A stretch of DNA of 64,000 nucleotides from Bacillus sp. FJAT-45350 (GTDB lineage Bacteria > Bacillota > Bacilli > Bacillales > NISU01), in contig NZ_NISU01000001.1 of assembly GCF_002335805.1 (NCBI RefSeq), forward strand, positions 2,054,079-2,118,078. Reading direction: 5' to 3'. The notes beneath the pieces are model-generated. The model was not told the DNA's origin, made no database searches, and saw only the letters and a program-made list of their open reading frames with translations. Below, in pieces: positions 1 to 8,650 of this stretch (the stretch's first letter is position 1; every line of letters begins with the position of its first letter). The translations under genes and the position numbers were made by a program.

Positions 1-1
1 T

Positions 2-349
2 AAAAGCTCTAAAAAACTTATACTATCCTACGAAAAAGAAATATCAAAACTACTTATAGATACTAATCAACTGATAAAAGAATTAGATGAAGTTATAGTA
101 AGAATAGAAACCTCTAAACCATACAAGGACATCACTATTCCATTGATAGATGTCAATCTATTCAAAAAATGCGAAATTCTTTGTACTGAAAATGGCTATT
201 CATGGGGAAATCCTAGTAATCTTCAAGAAGAATACCTTATTCACAAGCATACAAAAAGAGATAGAACCGATGTAATATCAGAAAGAAACAAACAATTAGA
301 AGTCAAACGGCAGAAAAAAAGTAAGACTCTTAAGAAATTTGATAATTAA
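2..349 (+). CDS. C-terminal end of an unrecognised protein (partial)
   Basis: An open frame runs from the window edge to a TAA at 349, so this is the last 115 residues of a longer gene. I do not recognise the family. The visible part is rich in Lys, Glu and Ile, contains a short Cys-containing stretch (CEILCTENGYSWG), and ends in a very basic tail with repeated KR/KK pairs that could bind nucleic acid. It faces the minus-strand rib genes. In B. subtilis the region after ribT carries other genes on the rib strand, so this gene looks like part of an inserted segment. Start and true length are outside the window. Confidence 0.6.
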   Translation, partial: KSSKKLILSYEKEISKLLIDTNQLIKELDEVIVRIETSKPYKDITIPLIDVNLFKKCEILCTENGYSWGNPSNLQEEYLIHKHTKRDRTDVISERNKQLEVKRQKKSKTLKKFDN

Positions 350-403
350 AAATGACACCATTCGCATCACATTCTACTCAAACATATAGCATCACATTGT
401 TTA

Positions 404-443
404 GGGGTGTCCCAAAGGTAAAAATTAACCTTTGGAACACCCC
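404..443. terminator. Bidirectional terminator
   Basis: Two 16-base arms (404-419 and 428-443) pair with a single G-U type mismatch around an 8-base AT loop. The hairpin sits between two converging genes, the partial CDS ending at 349 and ribT ending at 459, and could stop transcription from both sides. Confidence 0.7.
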
Positions 444-458
444 ATTAATGATAATGTC

Positions 459-818
459 TTAGCTTTCTTTTTCTAACTCATGCTGACACGACTCATAAAA
501 ATCAATCGTGTCCTTGTTAGGTACAATTTCACCTTTTATTTTATCTTTCAGTGCTTGAAGCATCCTCGTACCGATTCCTTCGTCTCTAAATGATGGATTT
601 ACACTTAAGTGCTGCAGTTGAAAAGAACCGTTATCTAACTGTTGAATCCCAACAACCCCAACGATATCATCTACTTTCCACAGGAAAAGCTTCCAAGATT
701 CATCAGACTCATATCTTTTCATTGTTTGTTGTAGCTTTTTTAAATCCTTTTCACTTGGCATATAAGAAATTAACCCCATCGCTATTTTCTTATGGCTTTG
801 TTTGTACGTGATTAACAT
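459..818 (-). CDS. ribT: RibT, GNAT-family acetyltransferase of the riboflavin locus
   Basis: A 120-residue GNAT-fold protein that closely resembles B. subtilis RibT, including the N-terminal KKIAMGLISYMP and the acetyl-CoA-binding stretch DEGIGTRMLQALK. RibT acts at the riboflavin locus, but its substrate is not established. I chose the ATG at 818 because GAGGG lies about six bases upstream; the ATG at 824 directly abuts that GAGGG. Unlike B. subtilis, ribT here is separated from ribH by about 260 bp containing a terminator and another inverted repeat, so it probably has its own promoter or is reached only by readthrough. Confidence 0.85.
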   Translation of the reverse strand: MLITYKQSHKKIAMGLISYMPSEKDLKKLQQTMKRYESDESWKLFLWKVDDIVGVVGIQQLDNGSFQLQHLSVNPSFRDEGIGTRMLQALKDKIKGEIVPNKDTIDFYESCQHELEKES

Positions 819-973
819 AAACATCCCTCATTAATTACAAATTGCCTCAACATTTTCAAGAGCTTTATTTGATAATTTGAGTATTCATATCGTTAATTTG
901 TTATTCTAATTTATTATACTTCATTATCAATAGGTAAAAATCCTTTTTATTAAAATTGTTTTTATATTTTATG

Positions 974-1014
974 AACCAAACAAGTAAATGTTCACAACTT
1001 TTACTTGTTTGGTT
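974..1014. repeat. Perfect 15-bp inverted repeat in the ribH-ribT gap
   Basis: Arms 974-988 and 1000-1014 are exactly complementary around an 11-base loop. It is distinct from the ribH terminator at 1041-1075 and has no T-run directly after the stem on the minus strand. It could be a second terminator, a leader hairpin of ribT or an operator. Confidence 0.6.
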
Positions 1015-1040
1015 AAAGGCAATTTATATTCAAAAATAAT

Positions 1041-1075
1041 GAAAGTCTCAAAAGGGCCCTCCTCTTGAGACTTTC
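1041..1075 (-). terminator. Terminator after ribH
   Basis: An 11-bp perfect stem (1041-1051 with 1065-1075) lies just below the ribH stop and is followed on the minus strand by a T-rich stretch. It would end the ribDE(BA)H transcript before ribT. Confidence 0.75.
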
Positions 1076-1082
1076 TTGTTCA

Positions 1083-1550
1083 TTATTCGAATGAACGACC
1101 TAAGTTTGCCATTTCTATCGCTGCTGTAGCAGCATCCCAGCCTTTATTCCCAGCTTTCGTACCAGCTCTTTCAATCGCTTGTTCAATTGTATCCGTCGTT
1201 AATACTCCAAAGATGACTGGCTTTCCAGTTTGTAGAGCTAACGTAGCTACCCCCTTAGCAACTTCACTACAAACAAAGTCAAAGTGTGGTGTAGCTCCTC
1301 TAATTACTGTTCCTAACGTAATAACCGCATCGTATTTATTTGTATCAAGCATTTTCTTTGCAGCAAATGGAATTTCAAATGCACCAGGTACCCACGCTAC
1401 ATCAATACCTGCTTCGTCTACTCCATGGCGTTTAAGAGCATCCTCTGCTCCACCTAAAAGCTTACTTGTAATAAATTCATTAAAACGTCCAACAACAATC
1501 CCTACTTTTAAGCCTGATCCAACTAAATTACCTTCATATACTTTACCCAT
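1083..1550 (-). CDS. ribH: 6,7-dimethyl-8-ribityllumazine synthase
   Basis: Lumazine synthase condenses the ribitylamino-pyrimidinedione with 3,4-dihydroxy-2-butanone 4-phosphate, the step before riboflavin synthase. At 155 residues it has the usual family length. It carries the N-terminal [12 protein letters not shown], the substrate-binding WVPGAFEIP near residue 54, the ALGTVIRG-type loop (here [14 protein letters not shown]) with the catalytic-region His, and the C-terminal [11 protein letters not shown] strong AAGGAGG sits about seven bases before the ATG. In B. subtilis the enzyme forms a 60-subunit capsid around RibE. It is the last gene of the riboswitch-controlled rib operon before the terminator. 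Confidence 0.96.
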   Translation of the reverse strand: MGKVYEGNLVGSGLKVGIVVGRFNEFITSKLLGGAEDALKRHGVDEAGIDVAWVPGAFEIPFAAKKMLDTNKYDAVITLGTVIRGATPHFDFVCSEVAKGVATLALQTGKPVIFGVLTTDTIEQAIERAGTKAGNKGWDAATAAIEMANLGRSFE

Positions 1551-1677
1551 TATATGTTCCTCCTTGTGTTTGAAACGAATTTTTTATGTACTAACTTCCT
1601 GTTTCGAATACTTATTATACTTGCTACTACTAGGAGAGATTTTAACACTCCTAGTAATTAGCAATGCTTACAACCGA

Positions 1678-2871
1678 TTATAGATGAAGCATATGACCTA
1701 GCTTTGTATTCTTTGTTCGTAAATATTTTTCATTGTCTTTATTATGTGGCATTTGAATCGCTACACGATCGACGACCTCTAGACCATACCCTTTTAACCC
1801 TGTTATTTTTCTAGGATTATTTGTTAAAAGCTTCATTTGTCTTATTCCTAAATCACGTAAAATTTGAGCTCCAATTCCGTACTCACGTAAATCTGGTGGA
1901 AACCCTAACTTTTCATTTGCTTCTACTGTATCGTAACCTTCCTCTTGAAGCTTATAGGCTCTCAACTTATTCATTAAACCGATTCCTCTACCTTCTTGCC
2001 GCATATATAGTAATACGCCACTACCAGCCTCTTCAATTTGTGTTAAAGCGGCGTGTAATTGAGGCCCACAATCACAACGATAAGAACCAAATACATCACC
2101 TGTTAAACATTCAGAATGAACACGAACAAGAGTAGGTTCATCTTGAGAAATTTCTCCTTTAACAAGAGCTATACTTTCTTTCCCTTCGATTACATCCGAA
2201 AATCCAATCGCACGAAATTCACCAAATTCAGTTGGGAGATTAATTTCTACTTCTCTTTTCACAAGAGTATCTTTACGATGACGGTATTGAATTAAGTCTT
2301 TTATTGTAATCATTTTCAAATCATGCTCATCAGCAATTTTTCGTAAATCTGGTACTCGAGCCATTGTTCCATCAGCATTCATAATTTCACAAATAACACC
2401 TGCTGGCTTTGAGCCTGCTAATCGAGCTAAATCAACTGCAGCTTCTGTATGTCCAGCTCTTCTTAAAACACCACCGTTTTTTGCAACAAGTGGGAAGATA
2501 TGACCTGGGCGTTTAAAATGATTTGGCTTTGCATTCATATCAATTAGCGCTTGTACAGTATCTGAGCGTTCTTTCGCAGAAATCCCTGTTGTTGACGTAT
2601 GATGATCAATGCTTACTGTAAATGCTGTACCATGCGGATCTGTATTATGATCCACCATAGGGACTAATTCTAGTTCGCGCGCTCGTTCTTCAGTAATTGG
2701 TGCACATACAAGGCCTCTACCATGTGTGATCATAAAGTTTATCACTTCTGGAGTTGTTTTTTCTGCTATTGATACAAAGTCCCCTTCATTCTCACGGTCT
2801 TCATCGTCACAAACGATAACAACATTCCCCTGAATTAGTTCATATATCGCTTCCTCAATTGGATCAAACAT
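1678..2871 (-). CDS. ribBA: Bifunctional DHBP synthase / GTP cyclohydrolase II
   Basis: The N-terminal half is 3,4-dihydroxy-2-butanone 4-phosphate synthase ([21 protein letters not shown]) and the C-terminal half is GTP cyclohydrolase II ([14 protein letters not shown] and the zinc ligands in [20 protein letters not shown]). The enzyme feeds both branches of riboflavin synthesis, from ribulose 5-phosphate and from GTP. The frame can be opened by a GTG at 2880, but I prefer the ATG at 2871. It has AAGGGGTGG five bases upstream and gives MFDPIEEA, which aligns with the B. subtilis start. The resulting 397 residues match the family length. It is cotranscribed with ribE upstream. Confidence 0.96.
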   Translation of the reverse strand: MFDPIEEAIYELIQGNVVIVCDDEDRENEGDFVSIAEKTTPEVINFMITHGRGLVCAPITEERARELELVPMVDHNTDPHGTAFTVSIDHHTSTTGISAKERSDTVQALIDMNAKPNHFKRPGHIFPLVAKNGGVLRRAGHTEAAVDLARLAGSKPAGVICEIMNADGTMARVPDLRKIADEHDLKMITIKDLIQYRHRKDTLVKREVEINLPTEFGEFRAIGFSDVIEGKESIALVKGEISQDEPTLVRVHSECLTGDVFGSYRCDCGPQLHAALTQIEEAGSGVLLYMRQEGRGIGLMNKLRAYKLQEEGYDTVEANEKLGFPPDLREYGIGAQILRDLGIRQMKLLTNNPRKITGLKGYGLEVVDRVAIQMPHNKDNEKYLRTKNTKLGHMLHL

Positions 2872-2903
2872 GATTTCCACCCCTTCTTTTTAACTCATTA
2901 TTT

Positions 2904-3557
2904 TTATTTAAAACCGTGCTCTTCTAGAAAACTCGAAGTAATATTACTTTTATTTGCATTGTTATCAAAACGACGAGAAATAAATTGCTCAATATATTTA
3001 CCAATTACATCACACTCTAGATTAACAATATCCCCTATTCCTTTTTCACCCATTAACGTTTCCGTTAAAGTATGTGGAATAATCGATACAGTAATTGTAT
3101 TGTCTGTTACACCGAACACTGTTAAACTTGTTCCATCAAGAGCTACAGACCCTTTTTGAATGAAATACTGCCGTAATTCTTCCGGCACTTTAATTTCAAA
3201 GTAAACAGCGTTATCTAACGATTTTTTGCTAACAATCTCACCAACACCATCTACATGACCAGAAACAAAATGTCCTCCGAAACGACCATTTGCTGCCATT
3301 GCTCGTTCTAGATTAACCTTTGAACCTCTCCCTAACATTCGTAAGCTTGTATTTTTTACTGTTTCAGGCATTAAATCCACAGTAAATTCTGAGGAGGTAA
3401 AGGATGTAACCGTTAAACAAACACCGTTCACAGCTATACTATCACCTAAGTTCGTGTCAGTTAACACTTTCTTCCCTTTTATCGTCATCACAATCGAATC
3501 GCCTGTTTGACTCATTTTTTCTATTGTTCCCAATTCTTCAATGATTCCTGTAAACAT
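2904..3557 (-). CDS. ribE: Riboflavin synthase alpha chain
   Basis: Riboflavin synthase dismutates two molecules of 6,7-dimethyl-8-ribityllumazine into riboflavin and the pyrimidinedione. The 217 residues contain the two tandem lumazine-binding barrels typical of the family. The N-terminal barrel starts MFTGIIEELG and contains SIAVNGVCLTVT and GGHFVSGHVDG; the second contains KGSVALDGTSLTV. The C-terminal tail with residues 195-217 is slightly longer than the folded core. A GAGGGGGG ribosome binding site precedes the ATG. It sits 14 bases after ribD and 32 bases before ribBA in the same transcript. Confidence 0.96.
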   Translation of the reverse strand: MFTGIIEELGTIEKMSQTGDSIVMTIKGKKVLTDTNLGDSIAVNGVCLTVTSFTSSEFTVDLMPETVKNTSLRMLGRGSKVNLERAMAANGRFGGHFVSGHVDGVGEIVSKKSLDNAVYFEIKVPEELRQYFIQKGSVALDGTSLTVFGVTDNTITVSIIPHTLTETLMGEKGIGDIVNLECDVIGKYIEQFISRRFDNNANKSNITSSFLEEHGFK

Positions 3558-3571
3558 ATTATCCCCCCTCT

Positions 3572-4663
3572 TTACGACTTAGTGATCATTTCCGAAATTA
3601 TTTTTATATCTTTTCCGATTCTTTCAATTGACTTTATTTCTAGGTCGACAACTTCATCCATTGTCGAAAAACCAGCTCCAGCTACCGATGTAGGAGCTAA
3701 TCTACCACCAATAAACTTTGGAGCAACATACGTAATGATTTGATTAATACAATTTGCAGCTACAAAGCTACCGTTTATTTCCGCACCACCTTCTACAAAT
3801 AAAGAAGAAATGCCACGTGAACCTAAAAGTCGGAGTAGCTCTCGTATTTCTATTTTTTCATTTGAGATCCTAAGTACTGTTACACCACGTTCAACTAACT
3901 CTCGTTCCTTTTCAGTATTACTAGAAGAGGATGTTACAATCCATGTATCTGCTTCTCCATCAGTAACAACATTTGCATCAAGAGGTGTTCTAAGATGATG
4001 GTCGAGAATAATTCGAATTGGATTTTTCCCACCATGTGGGAGCCTTGTAGTTAATGACGGATTATCAGCTAGTACTGTCCCAATTCCTACAAGAATGCCG
4101 TCATGTTGATGTCGGTATAAATGGACATCTTCTCTTGCCTCACTACCTGTAATCCATTTACTCTCTCCTGTATATGTTGCCGTTTTACCATCTAGACTTG
4201 TAGCAGATTTCATCGTTACATAAGGCATTTTTGTTTGAATAAAATGGTAAAAAACTTTATTTAATGCATCTGCCTCTTCTTTGAATAATCCAACTTCTAC
4301 CTCTATACCTGCTTGTTTAATTCGCTCAATTCCTTTTCCCGCAACTTTCGGATTAGGATCAACTGTTGCAATAACAACTCGCTTTAGTTCTTTTCTAATA
4401 ATTAAATCTGCACACGGCGGCGTTTTTCCAAAATGGCTACAAGGTTCTAACGTAACATATATTGTAGCCCCTTTTGCCTTTTCCCCTGCCATCTCTAATG
4501 CATTAACTTCAGCATGAGCTTCACCTGCTTTTAGGTGTGCTCCCATACCAATAATTTGTCCATCCTTAACAACGACTGAACCAACCAAAGGATTAGGCGT
4601 TGTTTGTCCTGCTGCACTTTGAGCCAATTGTATTGCAAGCTTCATATAATCTTTGTCATTCAT
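3572..4663 (-). CDS. ribD: Bifunctional pyrimidine deaminase / reductase
   Basis: RibD carries out the second and third steps of the GTP branch. The N-terminal zinc deaminase domain shows HAEVNAL and PCSHFGKTPPC, which hold the zinc ligands and catalytic Glu. The C-terminal NADPH reductase domain shows SLDGKTAT, SKWITG and LFVEGGAEINGSF. A GTG at 4693 opens the frame, but the ATG at 4663 has a GCGAGG site ten bases upstream and matches the B. subtilis N-terminus (MKLA follows shortly). It is the first gene behind the FMN riboswitch. Confidence 0.95.
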   Translation of the reverse strand: MNDKDYMKLAIQLAQSAAGQTTPNPLVGSVVVKDGQIIGMGAHLKAGEAHAEVNALEMAGEKAKGATIYVTLEPCSHFGKTPPCADLIIRKELKRVVIATVDPNPKVAGKGIERIKQAGIEVEVGLFKEEADALNKVFYHFIQTKMPYVTMKSATSLDGKTATYTGESKWITGSEAREDVHLYRHQHDGILVGIGTVLADNPSLTTRLPHGGKNPIRIILDHHLRTPLDANVVTDGEADTWIVTSSSSNTEKERELVERGVTVLRISNEKIEIRELLRLLGSRGISSLFVEGGAEINGSFVAANCINQIITYVAPKFIGGRLAPTSVAGAGFSTMDEVVDLEIKSIERIGKDIKIISEMITKS

Positions 4664-4720
4664 GAGCCAAGAACCTCGCTCTCTCGATTGCACTTATATA
4701 TGTTATGTTATTTTATCACA

Positions 4721-4751
4721 ACAAAAAGCCCCATTAGAAATCTCTATGGGG
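4721..4751 (-). terminator. Riboswitch-controlled attenuator before ribD
   Basis: A CCCCAT/ATGGGG stem (4746-4751 with 4729-4734) is followed on the minus strand by a run of T. It lies between the FMN aptamer and ribD, as expected for the terminator that forms when FMN is bound. Confidence 0.75.
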
Positions 4752-4830
4752 AAGAAAAGCATTTAAAAGTAGGCAACTCAAATAGCCCTTTAGAAGACAG
4801 ACTTCACCTGTCACTCTTACCTTTCAAATA

Positions 4831-4981
4831 ACTTGCTCTCCTTCTCCCATCCAGACTTTAACTGTCGGCCCTGGAGTTGCACCAGATCCACCGCTTTTCA
4901 AAAGAAAACCGGGTCACGGACTAAGAGGTATTACTACCTCATCACCGCCGGTAGGGAATTTCACCCACCCCCGAAGGAAAT
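4831..4981 (-). promoter_or_regulatory. FMN riboswitch (RFN element)
   Basis: Read on the minus strand, this segment contains the RFN consensus blocks in order. They are the start TTCGGGGGTGGGTGAAATTC, the ACCGGCGGTGATG block, a GTCCGTGACCCG block, a GGTGGATCTGGTGCAAC block, and the end GCCGACAGTTAAAGTCTGGATGGGAGAAG. These form the six-stem FMN aptamer. Binding of FMN should favour the attenuator at 4721-4751 and shut off the rib operon. A possible -10 hexamer (TATAAT on the minus strand) is at 4983-4988; no convincing -35 was found. Confidence 0.96.
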
Positions 4982-5085
4982 TATTATATTGTGTTAAAGC
5001 ACTATCTTACTATCATTCTATTAAAGAAATATCCTTAATTAAAGGAATAATACCATTTACCAAAGAATAATGCAAATATTCAACA

Positions 5086-5343
5086 TCAATCTCTATTTTT
5101 GTTGAAAACTGTTGTTCTATTTCTGCCATCAGCTTTAGACTGATAAAGGGCAGAATCAGCTCTTTCTATTATCGTTTTTGGGTGGATATCATCTGACTGA
5201 AAACTAGAAACACCTAATGAAATTGTAATTGGTTTTCCTGATGGACTTGGTGTTTCTGCAACTTTAATTCGTAGACGTTCAGCAATAAATTCAGACAATA
5301 CGTTTTGTATATCTGTAACTCTTTTATGTGATTGAAAGAGTAT
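5086..5343 (-). pseudogene. Relic of a GGDEF-domain protein
   Basis: The frame reads the last part of a diguanylate cyclase domain: an ITISLGVSSF strand and the characteristic RADSALYQSKADGRN near the C-terminus. The frame is closed by a stop at about 5344-5346, before any GGDEF signature motif could occur, and the ppiB terminator follows immediately. A TTG at 5298 could open a 70-residue product, but it would lack the active site. I read this as the 3' end of a lost GGDEF gene, not a functional one. Confidence 0.65.
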
Positions 5344-5351
5344 TTAACGAC

Positions 5352-5389
5352 AAAAAAGCCCACTATGAATTCGCACTCATAATGGGCTT
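5352..5389 (-). terminator. Terminator after ppiB
   Basis: A 13-bp stem with one G-U pair (5377-5389 with 5356-5368) is followed by six T on the minus strand, 17 bases below the ppiB stop. Confidence 0.85.
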
Positions 5390-5405
5390 GCTTAATATAA
5401 TTATT

Positions 5406-5840
5406 TTACTCTTCCCAAACCTTGACTTCACTCATTACGTCTCCTTGTTGGATGCGTAATACTGTATCCATACCTTCTGTTACTTTACCAAAAACTGTAT
5501 GAACACCATCTAAATGTGGTTGTGGCTCATGAACGATGAAGAACTGGCTTCCACCAGTATCTTTACCTGCATGTGCCATTGAAAGAGAACCAGCCTCATG
5601 CTTATGAGGGTTTCCTTCTGTTTCACATTTAATTGTGTAACCAGGACCACCAGTACCATTACCTGTTGGACAACCACCTTGAGCAACAAAGTGTGGAATT
5701 ACACGATGGAAAGTTAAACCATTATAATAACCTTTATTAGCTAATGTTTCAAAGTTTTCAACTGTTCCAGGCGCTTCCTCTGGGTATAGTTCAAACGTGA
5801 TTTTTTCTCCATTTTCAAATGCAATACTACCTTTTTTCAT
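5406..5840 (-). CDS. ppiB: Cyclophilin-type peptidyl-prolyl isomerase
   Basis: This 144-residue cytoplasmic cyclophilin catalyses cis-trans isomerisation of prolyl bonds. The cyclophilin signature is clear: [20 protein letters not shown] holds the catalytic Arg and the Phe-x-x-x-Gln, followed by [15 protein letters not shown] and [12 protein letters not shown]. No signal peptide is present. An AGGAGG site lies seven bases before the ATG. The gene is monocistronic, with its own terminator. It lies between lysA and the rib operon as in B. subtilis. Confidence 0.95.
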   Translation of the reverse strand: MKKGSIAFENGEKITFELYPEEAPGTVENFETLANKGYYNGLTFHRVIPHFVAQGGCPTGNGTGGPGYTIKCETEGNPHKHEAGSLSMAHAGKDTGGSQFFIVHEPQPHLDGVHTVFGKVTEGMDTVLRIQQGDVMSEVKVWEE

Positions 5841-5965
5841 TATGTATACCTCCTAATATTAAAAGCTCGTCTTATTGTACTACAAACTATATGTAAAAGT
5901 GAAATAAGAAAGACAACTTTAATATGTATAGAAAGTAATTAGCTATAGTAGCTCTTCCTCACAGT

Positions 5966-6004
5966 AAAGAACAAAACCGCAAAAGCGGTATTTGTTTGAA
6001 GCAA
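5966..6004 (+). repeat. Dispersed intergenic repeat, copy A
   Basis: The segment AAAGAACAAAA...AGCGG...ATTTGTT...AAGCAA contains a small ACCGC/GCGGT hairpin. A related copy, about 80 percent identical by eye over 36 bases, lies at 38475-38512 just after the purine permease gene. Confidence 0.5.
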
Positions 6005-6030
6005 TGTGCGGAGCCACTACCTTGTGTTGA

Positions 6031-6063
6031 GCTTAACAGCAAGTGCTTTTCTTGCTGTTAAGC
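6031..6063. repeat. Perfect 13-bp inverted repeat
   Basis: Arms 6031-6043 (GCTTAACAGCAAG) and 6051-6063 are exactly complementary around a 7-base loop. No T-run follows on either strand, so a simple terminator role is doubtful. It sits inside the repeat-rich gap. Confidence 0.6.
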
Positions 6064-6184
6064 GTGTAGTGTGCGCAGCCATTGCTCTTTTTTGATTATC
6101 CACATAAATGTATTTTTAAGTTTCTAAATCATTAAAAAAGATGAAAAAAGGTATAATTCATCCTTTTCTCACCCTCGTTTTATC

Positions 6185-7117
6185 CTATTGGAGCTTTAAA
6201 CTTTGTCCTGGAAAGATCGTTGATGTTGTTAAATTATTAATCGTCATTACTTCAATAATAGACATATTATACTTTGTTGCTATGAGCCATAATGATTCAC
6301 CAGCTTGAACAACATGAAGTTTTTCAGTTGTCACAGTTGTTGGCTTTTGAATAAATAATGATTGACCTGGATGAACTACAGTACTAGTTAATGAATTCCA
6401 GACAATGATTTGGTCGATACTTACACCATATGTACGACTTATCGTCCAAAGGCTGTCACCTGGTGCAACTGTATGAACGTTCATTTTCGTGTTTGGACTC
6501 TGGCTAATTTGATTCGGCCCAACAATAGTTAATTGTTGTCCTACAAAAATTGTATCTGAATTCAACTGGTTCCATTGCTTTAGCTGTTCAACTGTTATTT
6601 GATGACTTCTAGCAATGAGGAATAGTGTATCCCCTGCTTTTACCGTATAAGTAGTTCCTGAGTTTGAAGAATTTTCATTAGATATTACACGAGTTGCCGA
6701 AACAAATCGTGCTTCCCAATAAGGTGAAAATGGACGAGTAATATGTACCCCTTGACTTGAAGAAGCATGAATCATTTCGTTGCTATTCATATAGACTCCT
6801 AAATGATTAATTCTTCCATCAAAGTTTGTGTCATAAAAAATAAGATCTCCTTTTCGTAAGTCCCCTTTGCTTACTGCCGTTCCAACTCGCGCTTGATCTT
6901 GACTAACCCTTGGTAAAGTAATCCCATGTTGGCCAAAAATATAGGCTGAAAACGAAGAGCAATCAAAGCTTGACGTATTCCCGAGTGGTGCTCCATATTG
7001 ATATGGTGTTCCTATGTATTGCTTTCCTGTTTCTACAATTCGGTCTGCTACATTTGATGCAAACGCTTTCGTAGGAATGAAAAGTACAATAAGTAGAAGC
7101 AAAAGTAGTTTTTTCAT
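6185..7117 (-). CDS. Secreted NlpC/P60 peptidase with three LysM repeats
   Basis: The 310 residues begin with a signal peptide (KKLLLLLLIVLFIP, cleavage near AFA-SN). The NlpC/P60 endopeptidase domain follows (about 22-145) with the catalytic Cys in NTSSFDCSSF, the His in INHLGVYM and a HASS segment. Three LysM domains come next at about 156-200, 214-258 and 266-310, each starting like YTVKAGDTL. Such proteins cut peptide crosslinks of peptidoglycan while LysM binds the glycan. NlpC at the N-terminus with LysM at the C-terminus reverses the common LytF/LytE order. Which growth stage it serves is unknown. Confidence 0.9.
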   Translation of the reverse strand: MKKLLLLLLIVLFIPTKAFASNVADRIVETGKQYIGTPYQYGAPLGNTSSFDCSSFSAYIFGQHGITLPRVSQDQARVGTAVSKGDLRKGDLIFYDTNFDGRINHLGVYMNSNEMIHASSSQGVHITRPFSPYWEARFVSATRVISNENSSNSGTTYTVKAGDTLFLIARSHQITVEQLKQWNQLNSDTIFVGQQLTIVGPNQISQSPNTKMNVHTVAPGDSLWTISRTYGVSIDQIIVWNSLTSTVVHPGQSLFIQKPTTVTTEKLHVVQAGESLWLIATKYNMSIIEVMTINNLTTSTIFPGQSLKLQ

Positions 7118-7264
7118 GATGTCTTCCCTCCTAACTGAATCATACTGCGAATATTATCCAACTTCACTAGTAGATTACTAGGGAAAAAACGTATAATTGG
7201 TAATAATCTAGTAAAAGCTCCATTTCTGTAAATCTAATTCCATTACCTGAGTTGATTTGAACAG

Positions 7265-7309
7265 AAAAAAAGACAGTATTACGAGGTTGTCATTACCTGT
7301 AATACTGTC
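7265..7309 (-). terminator. Terminator after lysA
   Basis: An 11-bp perfect stem (7299-7309 with 7272-7282) is followed on the minus strand by seven T, directly below the lysA stop. Confidence 0.9.
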
Positions 7310-7319
7310 CTCTATAAAG

Positions 7320-8624
7320 TTAGCGAATTGACTTGTCTAGACGAAGTAAATCTTCATATGACTCACGTTGAATTGCGAGCTTCGCTGTTCCGTTTTCCAC
7401 AAAGACAACAGCCGGTCTCGGGATACGGTTGTAGTTATTTGCCATCGAATATCCATATGCTCCCGTACAGAAGACAGCCAAAATATCTTCATGTTTTGCT
7501 TTAGGAAGTGGAAGATCCCAAATAAGCATATCTCCACTTTCACAGCATTTACCCGCAATGGAGAACTTGCTATCAGCTTCATCTAATGCACGATTTGCAA
7601 GAATCCCCTCATACTCCGCTTGATATAATGCAGGTCGAAGGTTATCACTCATACCACCATCAACTGATAGATAATGACGAACCTCTGGAATTTCTTTTTC
7701 AGAACCTACTGTATAAAGAGTCGTCCCTGCATCTCCCACTAATGATCTTCCTGGCTCAATCCAGATTTCAGGTACATCTATACCTAATTGATTAGATTGT
7801 TCTTTCACAGCATCAATTGTGGCATTCACATAGTCTGAAACAGGAAGTGGCTTATCTCCTTCGATATAACGAATACCGAATCCACCACCTAAATTTAATA
7901 CTTTAGGGATATAATTTAATTCTTCTTTCCATTTCTTCACGTGAGTAAAGATTTTTTCGACAGCCATCACAAATCCTGTTGTTTCAAAAATTTGAGAACC
8001 AATATGACAGTGAAGACCTAGTAACTCAAACTGCTCTTTGTCTTGAATTCGTTTAATCGCTTTATCAACCTGACCACTTAATAAATCAAAACCGAACTTA
8101 GAGTCTTCTTGACCAGTCGAAATATAATCGTGAGTATGCGCTTCTACACCAGGTGTCGTTCGAAGTAATACTGAAATTTTCTTTTGATGACGTTCACTTG
8201 CTTGCTCGAGTAAGTCTAATTCGTAGAAGTTATCAACGACGAAGCAACCAATTCCCGCTTCAACAGCAAAATCAATTTCTTCCTTGCTCTTATTGTTTCC
8301 ATGAAAGTGAATTCTCTCCATTGGAAACTTAGCCGCAACAGCTGTATATAACTCTCCTCCAGAAACAACATCTAAGCTTAGTCCAAGGTCATCAACTAAC
8401 TCTATCATAGCAATGCAGCTGAACGCTTTGCTTGCGTATGCAACTTGAGCTATTACTCCTTGCTTTTTAAAAGCCTCTTGAAATTGATGTGCTCTTTCTC
8501 GAATTAATTCCACATCATACACAAATAAAGGCGTACCAAATTCATTTGCTAACTTCACTGTATCAACTGAACCTATTTCTAAATGCCCAAGTTCATTTAT
8601 TTTACTAGTACCATGTAAAAACAT
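7320..8624 (-). CDS. lysA: Diaminopimelate decarboxylase
   Basis: LysA makes L-lysine by decarboxylating meso-diaminopimelate with PLP. The 434-residue protein follows B. subtilis LysA closely from MFLHGTS onward. The PLP lysine is in QVAYASKAFS (Lys66). HFHGNNKS, GLHCHIGSQIF and GGGFGIRY line the barrel, and the C-terminal part has GKCCESGDML and CTGAYGYSMANNYN, which complete the active site across the dimer. A GGAGAG site precedes the ATG. It is a single-gene transcript controlled by the lysine riboswitch upstream. Next to spoVAF, it keeps the B. subtilis order. Confidence 0.97.
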   Translation of the reverse strand: MFLHGTSKINELGHLEIGSVDTVKLANEFGTPLFVYDVELIRERAHQFQEAFKKQGVIAQVAYASKAFSCIAMIELVDDLGLSLDVVSGGELYTAVAAKFPMERIHFHGNNKSKEEIDFAVEAGIGCFVVDNFYELDLLEQASERHQKKISVLLRTTPGVEAHTHDYISTGQEDSKFGFDLLSGQVDKAIKRIQDKEQFELLGLHCHIGSQIFETTGFVMAVEKIFTHVKKWKEELNYIPKVLNLGGGFGIRYIEGDKPLPVSDYVNATIDAVKEQSNQLGIDVPEIWIEPGRSLVGDAGTTLYTVGSEKEIPEVRHYLSVDGGMSDNLRPALYQAEYEGILANRALDEADSKFSIAGKCCESGDMLIWDLPLPKAKHEDILAVFCTGAYGYSMANNYNRIPRPAVVFVENGTAKLAIQRESYEDLLRLDKSIR

Positions 8625-8650
8625 ATTCTTCTCTCCTTAATAATGTTCAT

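Larger units (their letters stand above)
5841..6184. other. Gene-free stretch with repeat elements
   Basis: This 344-base gap holds no credible ORF. It contains one copy of a dispersed intergenic repeat (5966-6004), a perfect 13-bp inverted repeat (6031-6063), two direct copies of a GTGCG-n-AGCCA-y-T motif flanking it (about 6006-6018 and 6077-6089), and a weak terminator for the gene that ends at 6185 (6143-6168). Confidence 0.5.
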
